This document shows positions 48,468 through 57,414 of a stretch of 64,000 nt of DNA, in pieces. The translations under genes and the position numbers were made by a program. The number at the start of each line of letters is the position of its first letter. Positions within the stretch are counted from its first letter, which is position 1. A model generated the notes under the pieces. That model was not told where the DNA came from. It made no database searches and was given only the letters and a program-made list of their open reading frames with translations. The DNA comes from JAWKSY01 sp041402125 (GTDB lineage: Bacteria > Planctomycetota > GCA-002687715 > DRQF01), in assembly GCA_041402125.1 (NCBI GenBank), contig JAWKSY010000003.1:124001-188000 (forward strand), written 5' to 3'.

Positions 48468-50140
48468 CGCCGCTCTCCCTCTCGCTCCGGCCACTCGACG
48501 CGCTGCGGGCCCGCCGCGAGTCGCTTCCGCCGTCCGACCCCGAAGGCCTTCGCGCTGACGCGCAGCCCCGGCGGCATCTGTCGCCGCTTGTACTCGTTCG
48601 CCGAGATCCGGTCGAGAACGCTCCGGACGATGCCCGGTTCGAATCCCTCCGCGACGATCTCGTCCTCGCTCGATCGATCCACCACGAAGCGCCGGATGAT
48701 CGGGTCCAGCACGGCGTAATCGGGCAGCGAATCGGTGTCGCGCTGGTCCGGGCGGAGCTCGGCGCTCGGCGGACGCTCGAGCGTCCGGAGCGGGATGATC
48801 TCGCCGTCCCGGTTCAGATGGCGCGCGAGCTCGTAGACCTCGGTCTTCAGCAGATCCGCGATCACCGCGAGCGCTCCGCACATGTCGCCGTAGAGCGTGC
48901 AGTAGCCGACGGCGAGCTCGGACTTGTTGCCGGTCGCGAGGAGCAGCGCTCCGGTCGCGTTCGAGACCCCCATCAGGAGCGTGCCGCGCAGGCGCGGCTG
49001 GAGGTTCTCGAGGACGATCCCGGCCGGCTCGCCGTCGAGAGCGGGCCCGAGCGCGGCCCGCATCGCGGCGTAGGCCTCGCCGATGGGCGCGACGCGGTAG
49101 TCGAGACCGAGACGTCCGGCCAGGGCGCGCGCGTCCTCCTCGCTCATCGACGCCGAGTACTCCGACGGCATCGCGACCGCGGTCACGCGATCGGGCCCCA
49201 GGGCCTCCGCGGCCAGGACGGCGACCACGGCCGAATCGATGCCGCCCGAGAGGCCGAGCACCGCGCGCTCGACGCCCGTCTTGCGGAAGTAGTCGCGGAT
49301 GCCCATCACGAGCGCGCGCCGGACCTCCTCGATCGGCGCGAGCTCGGTCGCCGCCGCCTCGGATCCGGCGGCGTCGACGTCCACGACGGCGATCTCCTCC
49401 GCGAAGGAGGCGAGACGGCGGATGACGCGACCGCGGGCATCGACGAGGACCGAGCTGCCGTCGAAGAGCACGTCATCGTCGCCGCCGACGAGATTGACCA
49501 GCGCCACCGGCCGACCGAGACGCGTCGCGACGCTCGCGGCGAGCGCGGTGCGGTGCGCGGGGCGGCCGTGGGAGTAGGGTGACGCCGAGAGGTTGAGGAC
49601 GAACTCCGCTCCCGCCGAGACGAGCTCGGCGGCCGGGTCGATCCCGTAGTCCGGGACCTCGAGCCCGGTCGGCTGACCGGCCCAGAGATCCTCGCAGATC
49701 GTGACCGCGGCGAGACGGCCGTCGAGATCGACGGGACGGCGCTCCGTCGCCGGTCGGAAGTAGCGCGCCTCGTCGAAGACGTCGTAGGTCGGCAGCATCG
49801 ACTTCGCGCGACGGGCCAGGATGCGCCCGTCCCGGATCGCGAGGGCCTCGTTCCGGAGGGCCTTGCCCGCGCCCTCCCCCGCCCGGCCGATCGAGCCCAC
49901 GAGGACTCCCAGGCCCGCGGGCAGGCGCGCCGCGAGTTCCGCCTCCCAGGCCGCGAGGGCGGCCACGAATCCGGGCCGAGCGAGGAGGTCTCCCGGCAGG
50001 TAGCCGGGCAGGGCGAGCTCGGGGAAGACGGCCCAGTCGGCGCCCGCCGCTCGGGCCTCGTGCGCGGCCTCGACGATGCGCCCGAGATTGCGGCGGGGGT
50101 CACCCTGGACGGTGTCGATCTGGCAGAGTCCGAGCCGCAA
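48464..50140 (-). CDS. nadE: Glutamine-dependent NAD+ synthetase
   Basis: A 558-residue two-domain enzyme making NAD+ from deamido-NAD+, ATP and glutamine. Residues 1-265 are a nitrilase-type glutaminase with the triad Glu41 (VFPELALPGY), Lys near 113 (RRAKSMLP) and Cys near 148 (VTICEDLW). The synthetase domain has the PP-loop LGLSGGIDSA, then MPSEYSASMSEEDA, LATGNKSELAVGYCTLYGDM and KTEVYELARHLN. The start is TTG at 50140 behind a strong AAGGAGGAG site. Glutamine use matches the fused glutaminase. Confidence 0.93.
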   Translation of the reverse strand: MRLGLCQIDTVQGDPRRNLGRIVEAAHEARAAGADWAVFPELALPGYLPGDLLARPGFVAALAAWEAELAARLPAGLGVLVGSIGRAGEGAGKALRNEALAIRDGRILARRAKSMLPTYDVFDEARYFRPATERRPVDLDGRLAAVTICEDLWAGQPTGLEVPDYGIDPAAELVSAGAEFVLNLSASPYSHGRPAHRTALAASVATRLGRPVALVNLVGGDDDVLFDGSSVLVDARGRVIRRLASFAEEIAVVDVDAAGSEAAATELAPIEEVRRALVMGIRDYFRKTGVERAVLGLSGGIDSAVVAVLAAEALGPDRVTAVAMPSEYSASMSEEDARALAGRLGLDYRVAPIGEAYAAMRAALGPALDGEPAGIVLENLQPRLRGTLLMGVSNATGALLLATGNKSELAVGYCTLYGDMCGALAVIADLLKTEVYELARHLNRDGEIIPLRTLERPPSAELRPDQRDTDSLPDYAVLDPIIRRFVVDRSSEDEIVAEGFEPGIVRSVLDRISANEYKRRQMPPGLRVSAKAFGVGRRKRLAAGPQRVEWPEREGERR

Positions 50141-50557
50141 CGCTCCTCCTTTCGCCGGCGCCGTGCGCGCGGACGAGGGGTTCTAACAGGCGGAGGCGCG
50201 TTTGCACCGCTCCTCGGAGAAGCGGCCCGGAATGCCGCCCCGGAGGAGGGTCGAGCGTCCGGAGCAGGGGTCGGGAGGGGCCCGGACCCCCGGGTGTCGT
50301 TACCTCGAGGTGACAGATCGGGCCCCGGTAACCCCACTCGGAGGCCCGCAGGCCCCCGCCGCGAGGGCGGCCCGGCCCAGGAGTGACCACAAGCCACTCA
50401 AAGGCAATGACTTGAGTTCATTCTCCAGATTCTCCCCCGAAAAGCCCCGGGAGGGCCATTGGCACCCCCCTTGCTCATCCAGGGTGGCGCGACCGGTCTC
50501 GTTGGGAGACGGTCGGCAGCCGACAGCACTCAACCGATCACCGGACGGAGTGGAAAC
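50141..50557. other. Divergent intergenic region
   Basis: About 415 bases between nadE and the first HEAT-repeat gene, transcribed away from each other, so both promoters should lie here. The stretch 50400-50440 is less GC-rich (CAATGACTTGAGTTCATTCT) and may hold the HEAT gene's promoter. No gene is seen. Confidence 0.4.
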
Positions 50558-52513
50558 ATGAAGAAACTGGTCTATCTGGCCTCGTTCGTGGGGGCGTTCA
50601 TGCTCGTCGCCGGGCTCGCCCTCGCCCACGGCGGCAACTACTCGGGCCCCGGCGGCGGTGGCAGCTCCGGTGGCTTCGCTCCGGGCGGCGGCGGCACCCC
50701 CGGCCCCGGCGGCGGACCCGCGGGCGGCGGCACCACCGGTGGCGGTGGCGGTCAGGGCCCCGGCGGCACGACCGGCCCCGGCGGCGGTGGCGGCGGCGCG
50801 ACCGGCCCCGGCGGTAGCGGCGGCGCGGGCGGCGGCCTCCCCGGCGGCGGCGGCGGTCTCCCGACCGGCGGCGCGACGGGCGGCGTGAAGAAGGCGAAGA
50901 GCGACGCGAACGTCACCTGGGCGGCGTGGTGGTTCTTCAACGACGACCGCTTCCTCGACCTCAAGGCCAAGGTCCGCGCGAAGGACGCCGAGACCGAGAA
51001 CGCCGACCTCTTCGTCGGCGAGGTCGACGGCGCCGCCGGCGTGACCAAGGTCCCCGCGAAGAAGATCCGCGAGGGCGTCATCCCGAACCTGCGCATCGCC
51101 CTGAAGGATGAGTTCTACGACGTGCGTGCCGCGGCGGCGATCGCCCTCGGCAAGTGCGGCATGGACGAGGCCCGCGCCGACATCGAGTCGGTCATCAACG
51201 ACGACGACCAGCGCGTGCGCGAGTCGGCCTGTCTCGCCCTGGGCATCCTGGGCAACAAGGAGGCCGTCCCGCTCCTCATCGAGATCATGAACGACACCAA
51301 GGATGGCCGGAAGCGTCTCGGCCGCGGCACGAGTGACATCCTGCCCCGGACCCGCGCCTTCGCCGCCCTCTCGCTCGGTCTGATCGGCGCGCGTCACTCG
51401 GACATGAGCGACACGCAGGCGGTCTCGGCCCTCATGGCCGCGCTCGACCAGAAGAAGGTCTCGCACATCGACCTCGAGGTCGGCCCGATCGTCGCCCTCG
51501 GCATCATGCGCGCGAAGGAGGCCGTCCCGGCCCTCATCAAGTTCCTCGAGGACCCGAACAACACCGCTCGCTCGCGCGGCTACGCCGCCACGAGCCTCGG
51601 CAAGATCGGCGATCCGGCGGCGATCTCGACGCTGATCGAGCACCTCGACGACAAGCAGAACGAGGTCGTCCAGTCCTCGGCGATGGCGCTCGGCTCGCTG
51701 GTCAAGCCCGACCAGAAGAAGAACGTCCAGCGTCTGCAGAAGATGACCAAGACGGGTCGTGACCTCGCGGCCAAGAACTTCTCGATCATGTCGCTGGCCC
51801 AGGTCGGCGGCGCGGAGAACCGTAACTTCCTCTTCCGCCTTCTCGACGGCAACAACTTCGAGAAGACCTTCGGCGCTCTCGCCCTCGGCGTGTACTTCCA
51901 CGCGGAGGAGAACAAGAACGACGATGCCAAGGAGGAGGTCGCCAAGGCGATCCACAAGGAGTTCAAGAACACCAAGAGCCCCGATGAGCTCGGCGCCTAC
52001 GCGATCGCGCTCGGTCTGATGAAGTACGATACGGCCGGACCGGACATGCTGGAGACCCTGAAGAAGGGTGGCCAGGCCAGCATGCGCCAGCACGTCTGCA
52101 TCGGTCTCGGTCTCCTCGACTTCGACGACGCGATCCCGACGGTTCGCGAGATCGTCCAGGAGAAGGGCGACATCGACCTGCGTCGCAACGCCGCCATCGC
52201 TCTCGGTCTCCTCGGTGACCGCGAGGCCATGAACTTCCTCCAGAAGGAGATGGAGCGCTCGACCAACAGCCAGGCCGTTCTCGGCGCCGTGACCCAGGGT
52301 CTGGGCTTCATCGGCGACGTGAGCGCGGTCAAGCGCCTCGGCGAGATGGCGACGGATCGCAAGGAGTTCAAGGACAACACCCGTGCCTTCTCGGCGGTCG
52401 CCCTCGGCCTCCTGGGAGACAAGGACAACCTCCCCGCCCTCTTCGCGATCGCCGAGAACAACAACTATCTCGCGCGCACCGACGCGATCGGCGAGGTCCT
52501 GACGATCCTCTGA
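50558..52513 (+). CDS. Secreted Gly-rich HEAT-repeat protein, paralogue A
   Basis: A 651-residue exported protein. The signal peptide ends LALA before His24, so the mature protein should begin HGGNYSGPGG. Residues 24-110 are almost only Gly, Pro, Ala, Thr and Ser. From about 165 on there are some twelve HEAT-like helical repeats with phrases such as VRAAAAIALGKCG, VRESACLALGILG, GYAATSLGKIGD and FSAVALGLLGDKDNLPAL. HEAT arrays usually serve as binding scaffolds. It is lysine-rich, unlike its arginine-rich neighbour. A strong terminator ends the gene, and its own long upstream region suggests separate expression. Confidence 0.75.
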   Translation: MKKLVYLASFVGAFMLVAGLALAHGGNYSGPGGGGSSGGFAPGGGGTPGPGGGPAGGGTTGGGGGQGPGGTTGPGGGGGGATGPGGSGGAGGGLPGGGGGLPTGGATGGVKKAKSDANVTWAAWWFFNDDRFLDLKAKVRAKDAETENADLFVGEVDGAAGVTKVPAKKIREGVIPNLRIALKDEFYDVRAAAAIALGKCGMDEARADIESVINDDDQRVRESACLALGILGNKEAVPLLIEIMNDTKDGRKRLGRGTSDILPRTRAFAALSLGLIGARHSDMSDTQAVSALMAALDQKKVSHIDLEVGPIVALGIMRAKEAVPALIKFLEDPNNTARSRGYAATSLGKIGDPAAISTLIEHLDDKQNEVVQSSAMALGSLVKPDQKKNVQRLQKMTKTGRDLAAKNFSIMSLAQVGGAENRNFLFRLLDGNNFEKTFGALALGVYFHAEENKNDDAKEEVAKAIHKEFKNTKSPDELGAYAIALGLMKYDTAGPDMLETLKKGGQASMRQHVCIGLGLLDFDDAIPTVREIVQEKGDIDLRRNAAIALGLLGDREAMNFLQKEMERSTNSQAVLGAVTQGLGFIGDVSAVKRLGEMATDRKEFKDNTRAFSAVALGLLGDKDNLPALFAIAENNNYLARTDAIGEVLTIL

Positions 52514-52544
52514 TCGCCGACCCCGCTCTCGCGAGCGACTGATC

Positions 52545-52586
52545 GATGAGCCCCGGATCCTCGGATCCGGGGCTCATCCTCTTTTT
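52545..52586 (+). terminator. Strong intrinsic terminator
   Basis: GATGAGCCCCGGATCC (52545-52560) pairs perfectly with 52563-52578, and the stem is followed by CTCTTTTT. It is the clearest Rho-independent terminator in the window, 31 bases after the first HEAT gene. Confidence 0.85.
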
Positions 52587-53267
52587 GGGGTCCCCGGCTC
52601 TTCCGCTGCCCGGCTCGCTCGCACGCGCCCGGCCCCTCGACTCCGGAGCCGCCCGCCCTTCGCGGGTCTCCGCCTCGCCTGCGTGCCTCGCCTGCGTGCC
52701 TCGCCTGCGTGCCTGCGTGGGTTGCTCCGCTCCCCCGTGCCTGCCTGCCTCGCCGCCCGACCGGCGGGATTCGCGGGCGCCTCCCCGCCGTCTCTCGCCC
52801 CCGCCGCCACCGCTCGCCGCGGACCTCGAGCGGCAGACACATCACATGACACTGAATCCATCGCCGGCCAACCACGACCGCATGACATCCGCATAGCTTT
52901 GCTGACCAGGAACTTGTGGCTGGCTCGGGCATCGCTCGTCGGCAGACATTACGCCTGACATTTATCCGTGACGGGACCGGCCGACCTCCGGATTCCCCGT
53001 GCACGGTCGTCGCCCCCCTTTCGAGATCCGTCACCGACCCCTCCCGGCGTTACCGCCACGACACGACACCCGCCCCCGTGGGCACGCGGACTCGAAGCGA
53101 GGAAATCGCTCGGATCGGCGAACGGAGCGCGAATTCAGCCGCCAGGCCGCAATCGGTGCGAGAACGGCACCGTCCTTGCGAAACCGGCCCGCGGCGGAAG
53201 GGACGCGGCGAGAACCTGCCTCGTGACGGCAACCCCTCCGCCAAGGCGACCATGAGGAGATGAGGCC
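52587..53267. other. Long intergenic region between the two HEAT genes
   Basis: About 680 bases with no supportable gene; short open frames here have Arg/Pro/Ser-rich shadow composition. It contains a tandem repeat (52672-52718). The part from 52840 to 52970 is less GC-rich and is the likeliest promoter region for the second HEAT gene, but no clear -35/-10 pair is seen. A ribosome binding site GAGGAG lies just before 53268. Confidence 0.5.
52672..52718. repeat. Tandem 13-base repeat, 3.6 copies
   Basis: GCCTCGCCTGCGT repeats exactly three times (52672-52684, 52685-52697, 52698-52710), followed by a partial GCCTGCGT copy. It is non-coding as far as I can see. Confidence 0.75.
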
Positions 53268-55220
53268 ATGCGAGCACTCATCGCGACGATCGCGTCCGGC
53301 GCGATCATTCTTTGGCTGGCCGGCGCGGCTCACGCGCACGGCGGCTTCTACGGCGGCCCCGGCGGCGCCGGTACGTCCGGAGGCTTCGCCCCCGGCGGAA
53401 GCGGAACGCCGGGACCGGGAGGGGATCCCAACGGCGGCGGCACGACCGGCGGCCGGGGTCAGGGGAACGGCGGCACGACCGGGACCGGAGGGAAGATCGG
53501 CGGTTCGACCGGGCCCCGGGGCTCGGGGAACGGCGGCGGACTCTCGGGCAACGGCGGCGTCCCCGGACTGAGCGGCGGCGTGTCGGGAGGCCGCAAGAAG
53601 GCCTCCGGCGGCATGCGCTGGGACGACTGGTGGTACATGAACGACGAGCGCTTCCTCCGCCTCAAGGCGAAGCTGCGCGCGCGAGAGATCGAGACGACGA
53701 ATCCCGACCTGTTCGTGGGTGCGGATCGCGCCACCGCGGCCGGCGGACGCGTGGCCGAACGCCGGGTCCGGAACGACATTCTCCCCCGTCTCCGCGCGGC
53801 CGGAGGTGATTCCTTCTACGACGTCCGGGCCGCGGCGGTGATCGCCCTCGGGAAGTGCGGTGAGGAGGACGCCCGCGTCGACATCCTCGCGGCGCTCGAC
53901 GACGAGGACGCGGTCGTCCGCGAGTCAGCCTGCCTCGCGCTCGGCATCCACGGCTCGGCGAAGTCTCTCGGCGTGCTCGAGGCGATCGCCCGCGACGACG
54001 CCTCGGGACGGAAGCTCCTCGGGCTCGGCGGACGCGAGATCGAGGTGCGGACCCGCGTCTTCGCCGCGATCGCGATCGGCCTGATCGGCGACCGCCAGAG
54101 CGGTCTCGACGAGGACGGCTCGGCGCTGGCGACCCTGCGCGCGCTGGCGAGCCCGCGCGCCGACGCCCGGGCGGCCCAGGACGACCTCACCGTCGGCCCG
54201 GTGATCGCCCTCGGCATCTGCCGGAGTCCGGCGGTCGTGCCCGACCTGCTCGGCGTCGTCGCCGACGAACGACGGGCGCCGGCGATCCGGAGCCACGCGG
54301 CGACCAGCCTCGGCAAGCTCGGGGATCGCGCGGCGATCCGGGGCCTGATCGAGGCGCTCGGAGACAAGCAGAGCGTCGTCCGCCAGTCGGCGGCGATCGC
54401 GCTCGGCCGGCTCCTGCGTTCCGACGACCGGGAGGTCGCGCGCCTCGTGCGCGCGGCCGAACGGGAGAAGGACACGGCGGCGCGGCGCTTCGCGATCATG
54501 GCGCTCGGTCGCGTCGGCGGCGAGACGGCCCACGACGCGCTCCACCGCCTGCTGGACGACGGCAACACCGAGATCCGGCCCTTCGCCGCCCTGGCGCTCG
54601 GCGCCTCCTACCACGAGCGGCCGCTGGCGCCGTTCCGGGAGGAGACCGGCAAGCTCGTCCTGAAGCAGTTCCGGAACGCCGCCTCGCCCGAGTCCCGCGG
54701 CGGCTTCGCGATCGCCCTCGGGCTCCTACGCCATGCCGGCGCGAGCGAGGACCTGCTCGCGGTGCTCCGCAAGGAGGGCAGCGAGAAGCTCCGCACGCAC
54801 GCCTGCGTGGCGCTCGGGCTCATGGAGTGCCGCGCGGCGATCCCGCTCGTGCGAGCGGCGCTGGACGAGCCGGGCCGCGAGGATCTGCGCCGCTACGCCG
54901 CGATCAGTCTCGGACTCCTCGGAGATCGCGACGCCATCGAGATCCTCCGGACCGAGCTGGCCTCCGAGCACAAGTCGCTCGCCGAGCTCGGCTCGATCAC
55001 CCGGGGCCTGGGTTTCATCGGCGACGCGAGCGTCGTCGCGCCGCTCGGCGAGATGGCGACGGACCACGTGGCCTACCAGGACGCGACGCGGGCCTTCGCG
55101 GCGGTGGCCCTCGGCCTCCTCGGCGACAAGGACGAGCTCCCCATGCTCTCCCGCATCGCCGAGGACACGAACTTCATGGCCGCCGGCGCCGCCCTGTCGG
55201 AGCTGCTGTCCCTGCTCTGA
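53268..55220 (+). CDS. Secreted Gly-rich HEAT-repeat protein, paralogue B
   Basis: A 650-residue paralogue of the preceding protein, colinear over its whole length: signal peptide ending AHA before His24, mature start HGGFYGGPGG, a Gly-rich stretch to about residue 110, then the same HEAT array (VRAAAVIALGKCG, VRESACLALGIHG, HAATSLGKLGD, FAAVALGLLGDKDELPML). Arginine replaces lysine at many positions. Tandem duplication with later divergence is the simplest history. Likely periplasmic or surface-associated scaffold; partner unknown. A 16-base-pair hairpin follows the gene. Confidence 0.75.
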   Translation: MRALIATIASGAIILWLAGAAHAHGGFYGGPGGAGTSGGFAPGGSGTPGPGGDPNGGGTTGGRGQGNGGTTGTGGKIGGSTGPRGSGNGGGLSGNGGVPGLSGGVSGGRKKASGGMRWDDWWYMNDERFLRLKAKLRAREIETTNPDLFVGADRATAAGGRVAERRVRNDILPRLRAAGGDSFYDVRAAAVIALGKCGEEDARVDILAALDDEDAVVRESACLALGIHGSAKSLGVLEAIARDDASGRKLLGLGGREIEVRTRVFAAIAIGLIGDRQSGLDEDGSALATLRALASPRADARAAQDDLTVGPVIALGICRSPAVVPDLLGVVADERRAPAIRSHAATSLGKLGDRAAIRGLIEALGDKQSVVRQSAAIALGRLLRSDDREVARLVRAAEREKDTAARRFAIMALGRVGGETAHDALHRLLDDGNTEIRPFAALALGASYHERPLAPFREETGKLVLKQFRNAASPESRGGFAIALGLLRHAGASEDLLAVLRKEGSEKLRTHACVALGLMECRAAIPLVRAALDEPGREDLRRYAAISLGLLGDRDAIEILRTELASEHKSLAELGSITRGLGFIGDASVVAPLGEMATDHVAYQDATRAFAAVALGLLGDKDELPMLSRIAEDTNFMAAGAALSELLSLL

Positions 55221-55239
55221 TCCGGGTCGGGATGCGAAG

Positions 55240-55275
55240 GACCCCGCTCGCGCGACCTCGCGCGGGCGGGGTCCC
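55240..55275. terminator. Bidirectional terminator hairpin
   Basis: GGACCCCGC (55240-55248) pairs with GCGGGGTCC (55267-55275), extended inward by CGCGCG/CGCGCG with one wobble pair, around the loop ACCT. It lies between the convergent HEAT gene and the small TPR-like gene. Confidence 0.65.
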
Positions 55276-55290
55276 CTACGATCCGCGGCG

Positions 55291-55821
55291 TCAGCCGCGC
55301 CGCATCACCAGACGGTGCAGCGAGGCGGCGGCGACGACGAGCAGGACGAGGGCGCCGGCGAGTCCGGCGCGGAGGCGGTCGGTGCGCGACCGGGTCGCGG
55401 TGACGCTCGCCTCGAGCGCGGCGGCGCGATCGGCGAAGTGGCGACGCTGCTCCTCGTCGCGGGCGCGGCGAGCGGCCTCCCGGAAGCCGGCGATCGCCTC
55501 GTCCTCGGCGCCGAGCCCGGCAAGGAGCGCCGCGCGATCGCCGACGACGAAACCCTCGTCGGGGGCGAGGCGGGCGGCGCGGGCGTACTCCTCGGACGCG
55601 GCGCGACCGAACTTGGCGTCGGCGAGCGCGCGGGCGAGGAAGTAGCGCGCCCAGGGGTCCTGACCGTCGGCCTCGACCGCGTCGCGAAGCGCTTCGACCG
55701 GGCGCGAGGCGTCCTCGTAAAGACGCCGGGCGCGGTCCCACCGGTCGTCCTGGGCCGCGACGCCGGTCGCCAGCAGGAGCGCCAGGCTCACGGCGCGAAC
55801 GACGGGGCCGGTGACGCTCAC
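55291..55821 (-). CDS. Small secreted or membrane-anchored TPR-like protein
   Basis: A 176-residue protein with an N-terminal signal (VVRAVSLALLLATGVAAQ), two to three TPR-like helical units (DPWARYFLARALADAKFGRAASEEYARAARLAP is one, split by its Ala-rich turn), and a C-terminal membrane helix (AGLAGALVLLVVAAASLHRLV) with a basic end. It may expose TPRs to the periplasm. The GTG at 55821 overlaps the stop of the upstream synthase-like gene (GTGA); starting further upstream would add a basic non-conserved stretch. Confidence 0.65.
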   Translation of the reverse strand: MSVTGPVVRAVSLALLLATGVAAQDDRWDRARRLYEDASRPVEALRDAVEADGQDPWARYFLARALADAKFGRAASEEYARAARLAPDEGFVVGDRAALLAGLGAEDEAIAGFREAARRARDEEQRRHFADRAAALEASVTATRSRTDRLRAGLAGALVLLVVAAASLHRLVMRRG

Positions 55822-57410
55822 CCTTCGCCCCCGAGCGCGCGCTGCGTCAACCACTCCACCGGCGCGTTGCCGTCCACCAGGCGGGGTGCGTCGGCCCGGG
55901 GCTCGACGGGACGGCTCAGCCGGCGCAGATCGCGGGCCGCCGTCTCCAGGGTCTCGGGCACGGGGCCGAGGCGGGCCGGATCGAGACGACCCGAGCGCGC
56001 GGCGTAGAGGATCGCGTTCCCCCAGTGGCGCACCGGCGCCACCTGCACCTCGTCGAAGCCGGCGTCGCGCAGGCTGCGCAGGAGGGCCTGGACGAGGTCG
56101 CCGTCGAGATCGAGAGCGCTCGCGTTGAGGGCCAGCACGCCGCCCGCGCGGAGTCGAGAGTGAGCGAGCCGGAAGAACTCCACCGTCGCCATGTGGGAGG
56201 GGATGTCGATCTGACGCGCGTAGGCGTCGACGACCAGGAGGTCGAATGCGTGCCGGGAGAGCCGGAGGAAGGCGCGACCGTCGAGCGCGAGCGAGACGTC
56301 CCGCCCCTCGACCGGGCGCCAGCCGAAGCGCTCCTCGAGCGCGAGCACGGCCGGGTCGACGTCAACGTTGACGACGGAGCCGATGCGATTCCCCCACTGT
56401 TCGCGGAGCATGCGCGCGGTCGTCCCCGCGCCGCTGCCGAGGATCGCCACCTCGAGCTCGCGGTCGGCCGGAAGGAGGGCCGGCATGAGGGCGACCGTGT
56501 CGTAGTACTTGCCGCCGGTGTCGGGGCGGCCGTCGACGAGCACCGAATGGAAGTCGCGCAGGCCCTCGTCGATCTTGAGCACCGTCTCGAGGCGGCCGGC
56601 GAGAGCGGGCTCGCGCGGCGTCTCCCGCGCGACGCGCAGGTACTGGTAGGCCGACTCGATCTCCTCGACCTCCGCCTCGGTCGCGATCGCGGCGCGCAGC
56701 GGCCCCCCGCTCGCCGCGGCGCCGATCCCGAAGGCGAGCGGCAAGGCGAGGAGCATCGCGAGCCCGCCGCGGCGCGTCGGCCCGAGGAGGACGAGGAGAC
56801 CGGCCACGGCCAGCATCCCGCCCGAGGCGACGATCGACATCCGGCTCCCGAGGAGCGGGACGAGGAGATAGGTCGGGAGGAAGGTGCCCACGAGCGAACC
56901 GAGGGTCCCGACGGCGAAGACCCGTCCGGCCGCCCGGCCGGGCTCGAGGCCCGAATCCGCGAGCTCGGCGATGACCTGCGGCGTGACCGCCGCGAGCAGA
57001 AGGACCGGAGGCGCGAAGAGCAGGATGGCGGCGACGAGCGAGGCGAGCTCGAGCTGGCGACGCGCGTCACCGAGGGCGATCGAGTCGATCGGATCGGGAC
57101 TGAGCCACCCGGCCAGACCCGGCGCGGCGAAGGGGATCGCGAAGGCGATCAGGGCGGGCGCGATCAGCAGCGACGCGATCCGTCGCCGCCGGCCCGGTCG
57201 CTCGGCCCAACGACCGCCGAGGAAGTAGCCGACGGAGAGCGCGACGAGGATGACCCCGATCACGTTCGTCCACACGAAGCTCGAGGCGCCGAACCAGGGC
57301 TGGACGAGGCGCGGGGCGACGAGCTCCAGGAGCATCGTGCCCGCGCCGGAGAGGAAGACGACGCCGAGCCACAGGCCCCGCGAGAAGGTCCCGGAGGCCG
57401 GAGCGGTCAA
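55818..57410 (-). CDS. Fused MFS/spermidine synthase-like membrane protein
   Basis: A 530-residue protein. Residues 15-235 hold about seven membrane helices (LWLGVVFLSGAGTMLLELVAPR, VIGVILVALSVGYFLGG, LVGTFLPTYLLVPLLG). Residues 250-480 are a spermidine-synthase-type methyltransferase fold: VAILGSGAGTTARML, VVNVDVDPAVLALEERF and FDLLVVDAYARQIDIPSHMATVEFF. The family's product is unproven in most bacteria; a polyamine role is not assured. The start is TTG at 57410, four bases after the stop of the upstream gene. Confidence 0.8.
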   Translation of the reverse strand: MTAPASGTFSRGLWLGVVFLSGAGTMLLELVAPRLVQPWFGASSFVWTNVIGVILVALSVGYFLGGRWAERPGRRRRIASLLIAPALIAFAIPFAAPGLAGWLSPDPIDSIALGDARRQLELASLVAAILLFAPPVLLLAAVTPQVIAELADSGLEPGRAAGRVFAVGTLGSLVGTFLPTYLLVPLLGSRMSIVASGGMLAVAGLLVLLGPTRRGGLAMLLALPLAFGIGAAASGGPLRAAIATEAEVEEIESAYQYLRVARETPREPALAGRLETVLKIDEGLRDFHSVLVDGRPDTGGKYYDTVALMPALLPADRELEVAILGSGAGTTARMLREQWGNRIGSVVNVDVDPAVLALEERFGWRPVEGRDVSLALDGRAFLRLSRHAFDLLVVDAYARQIDIPSHMATVEFFRLAHSRLRAGGVLALNASALDLDGDLVQALLRSLRDAGFDEVQVAPVRHWGNAILYAARSGRLDPARLGPVPETLETAARDLRRLSRPVEPRADAPRLVDGNAPVEWLTQRALGGEG

Positions 57411-57414
57411 GCCT

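Noticed and set aside
48636..48645. GGTTCGAATC, resembling a tRNA T-arm
   Set aside because: It lies inside nadE coding sequence and no cloverleaf can be built around it.
50640..50890. Short tandem GGCGGC repeats that could be taken for a non-coding repeat array
   Set aside because: They are in frame and encode the Gly-rich arm of the HEAT protein, matched by its paralogue.
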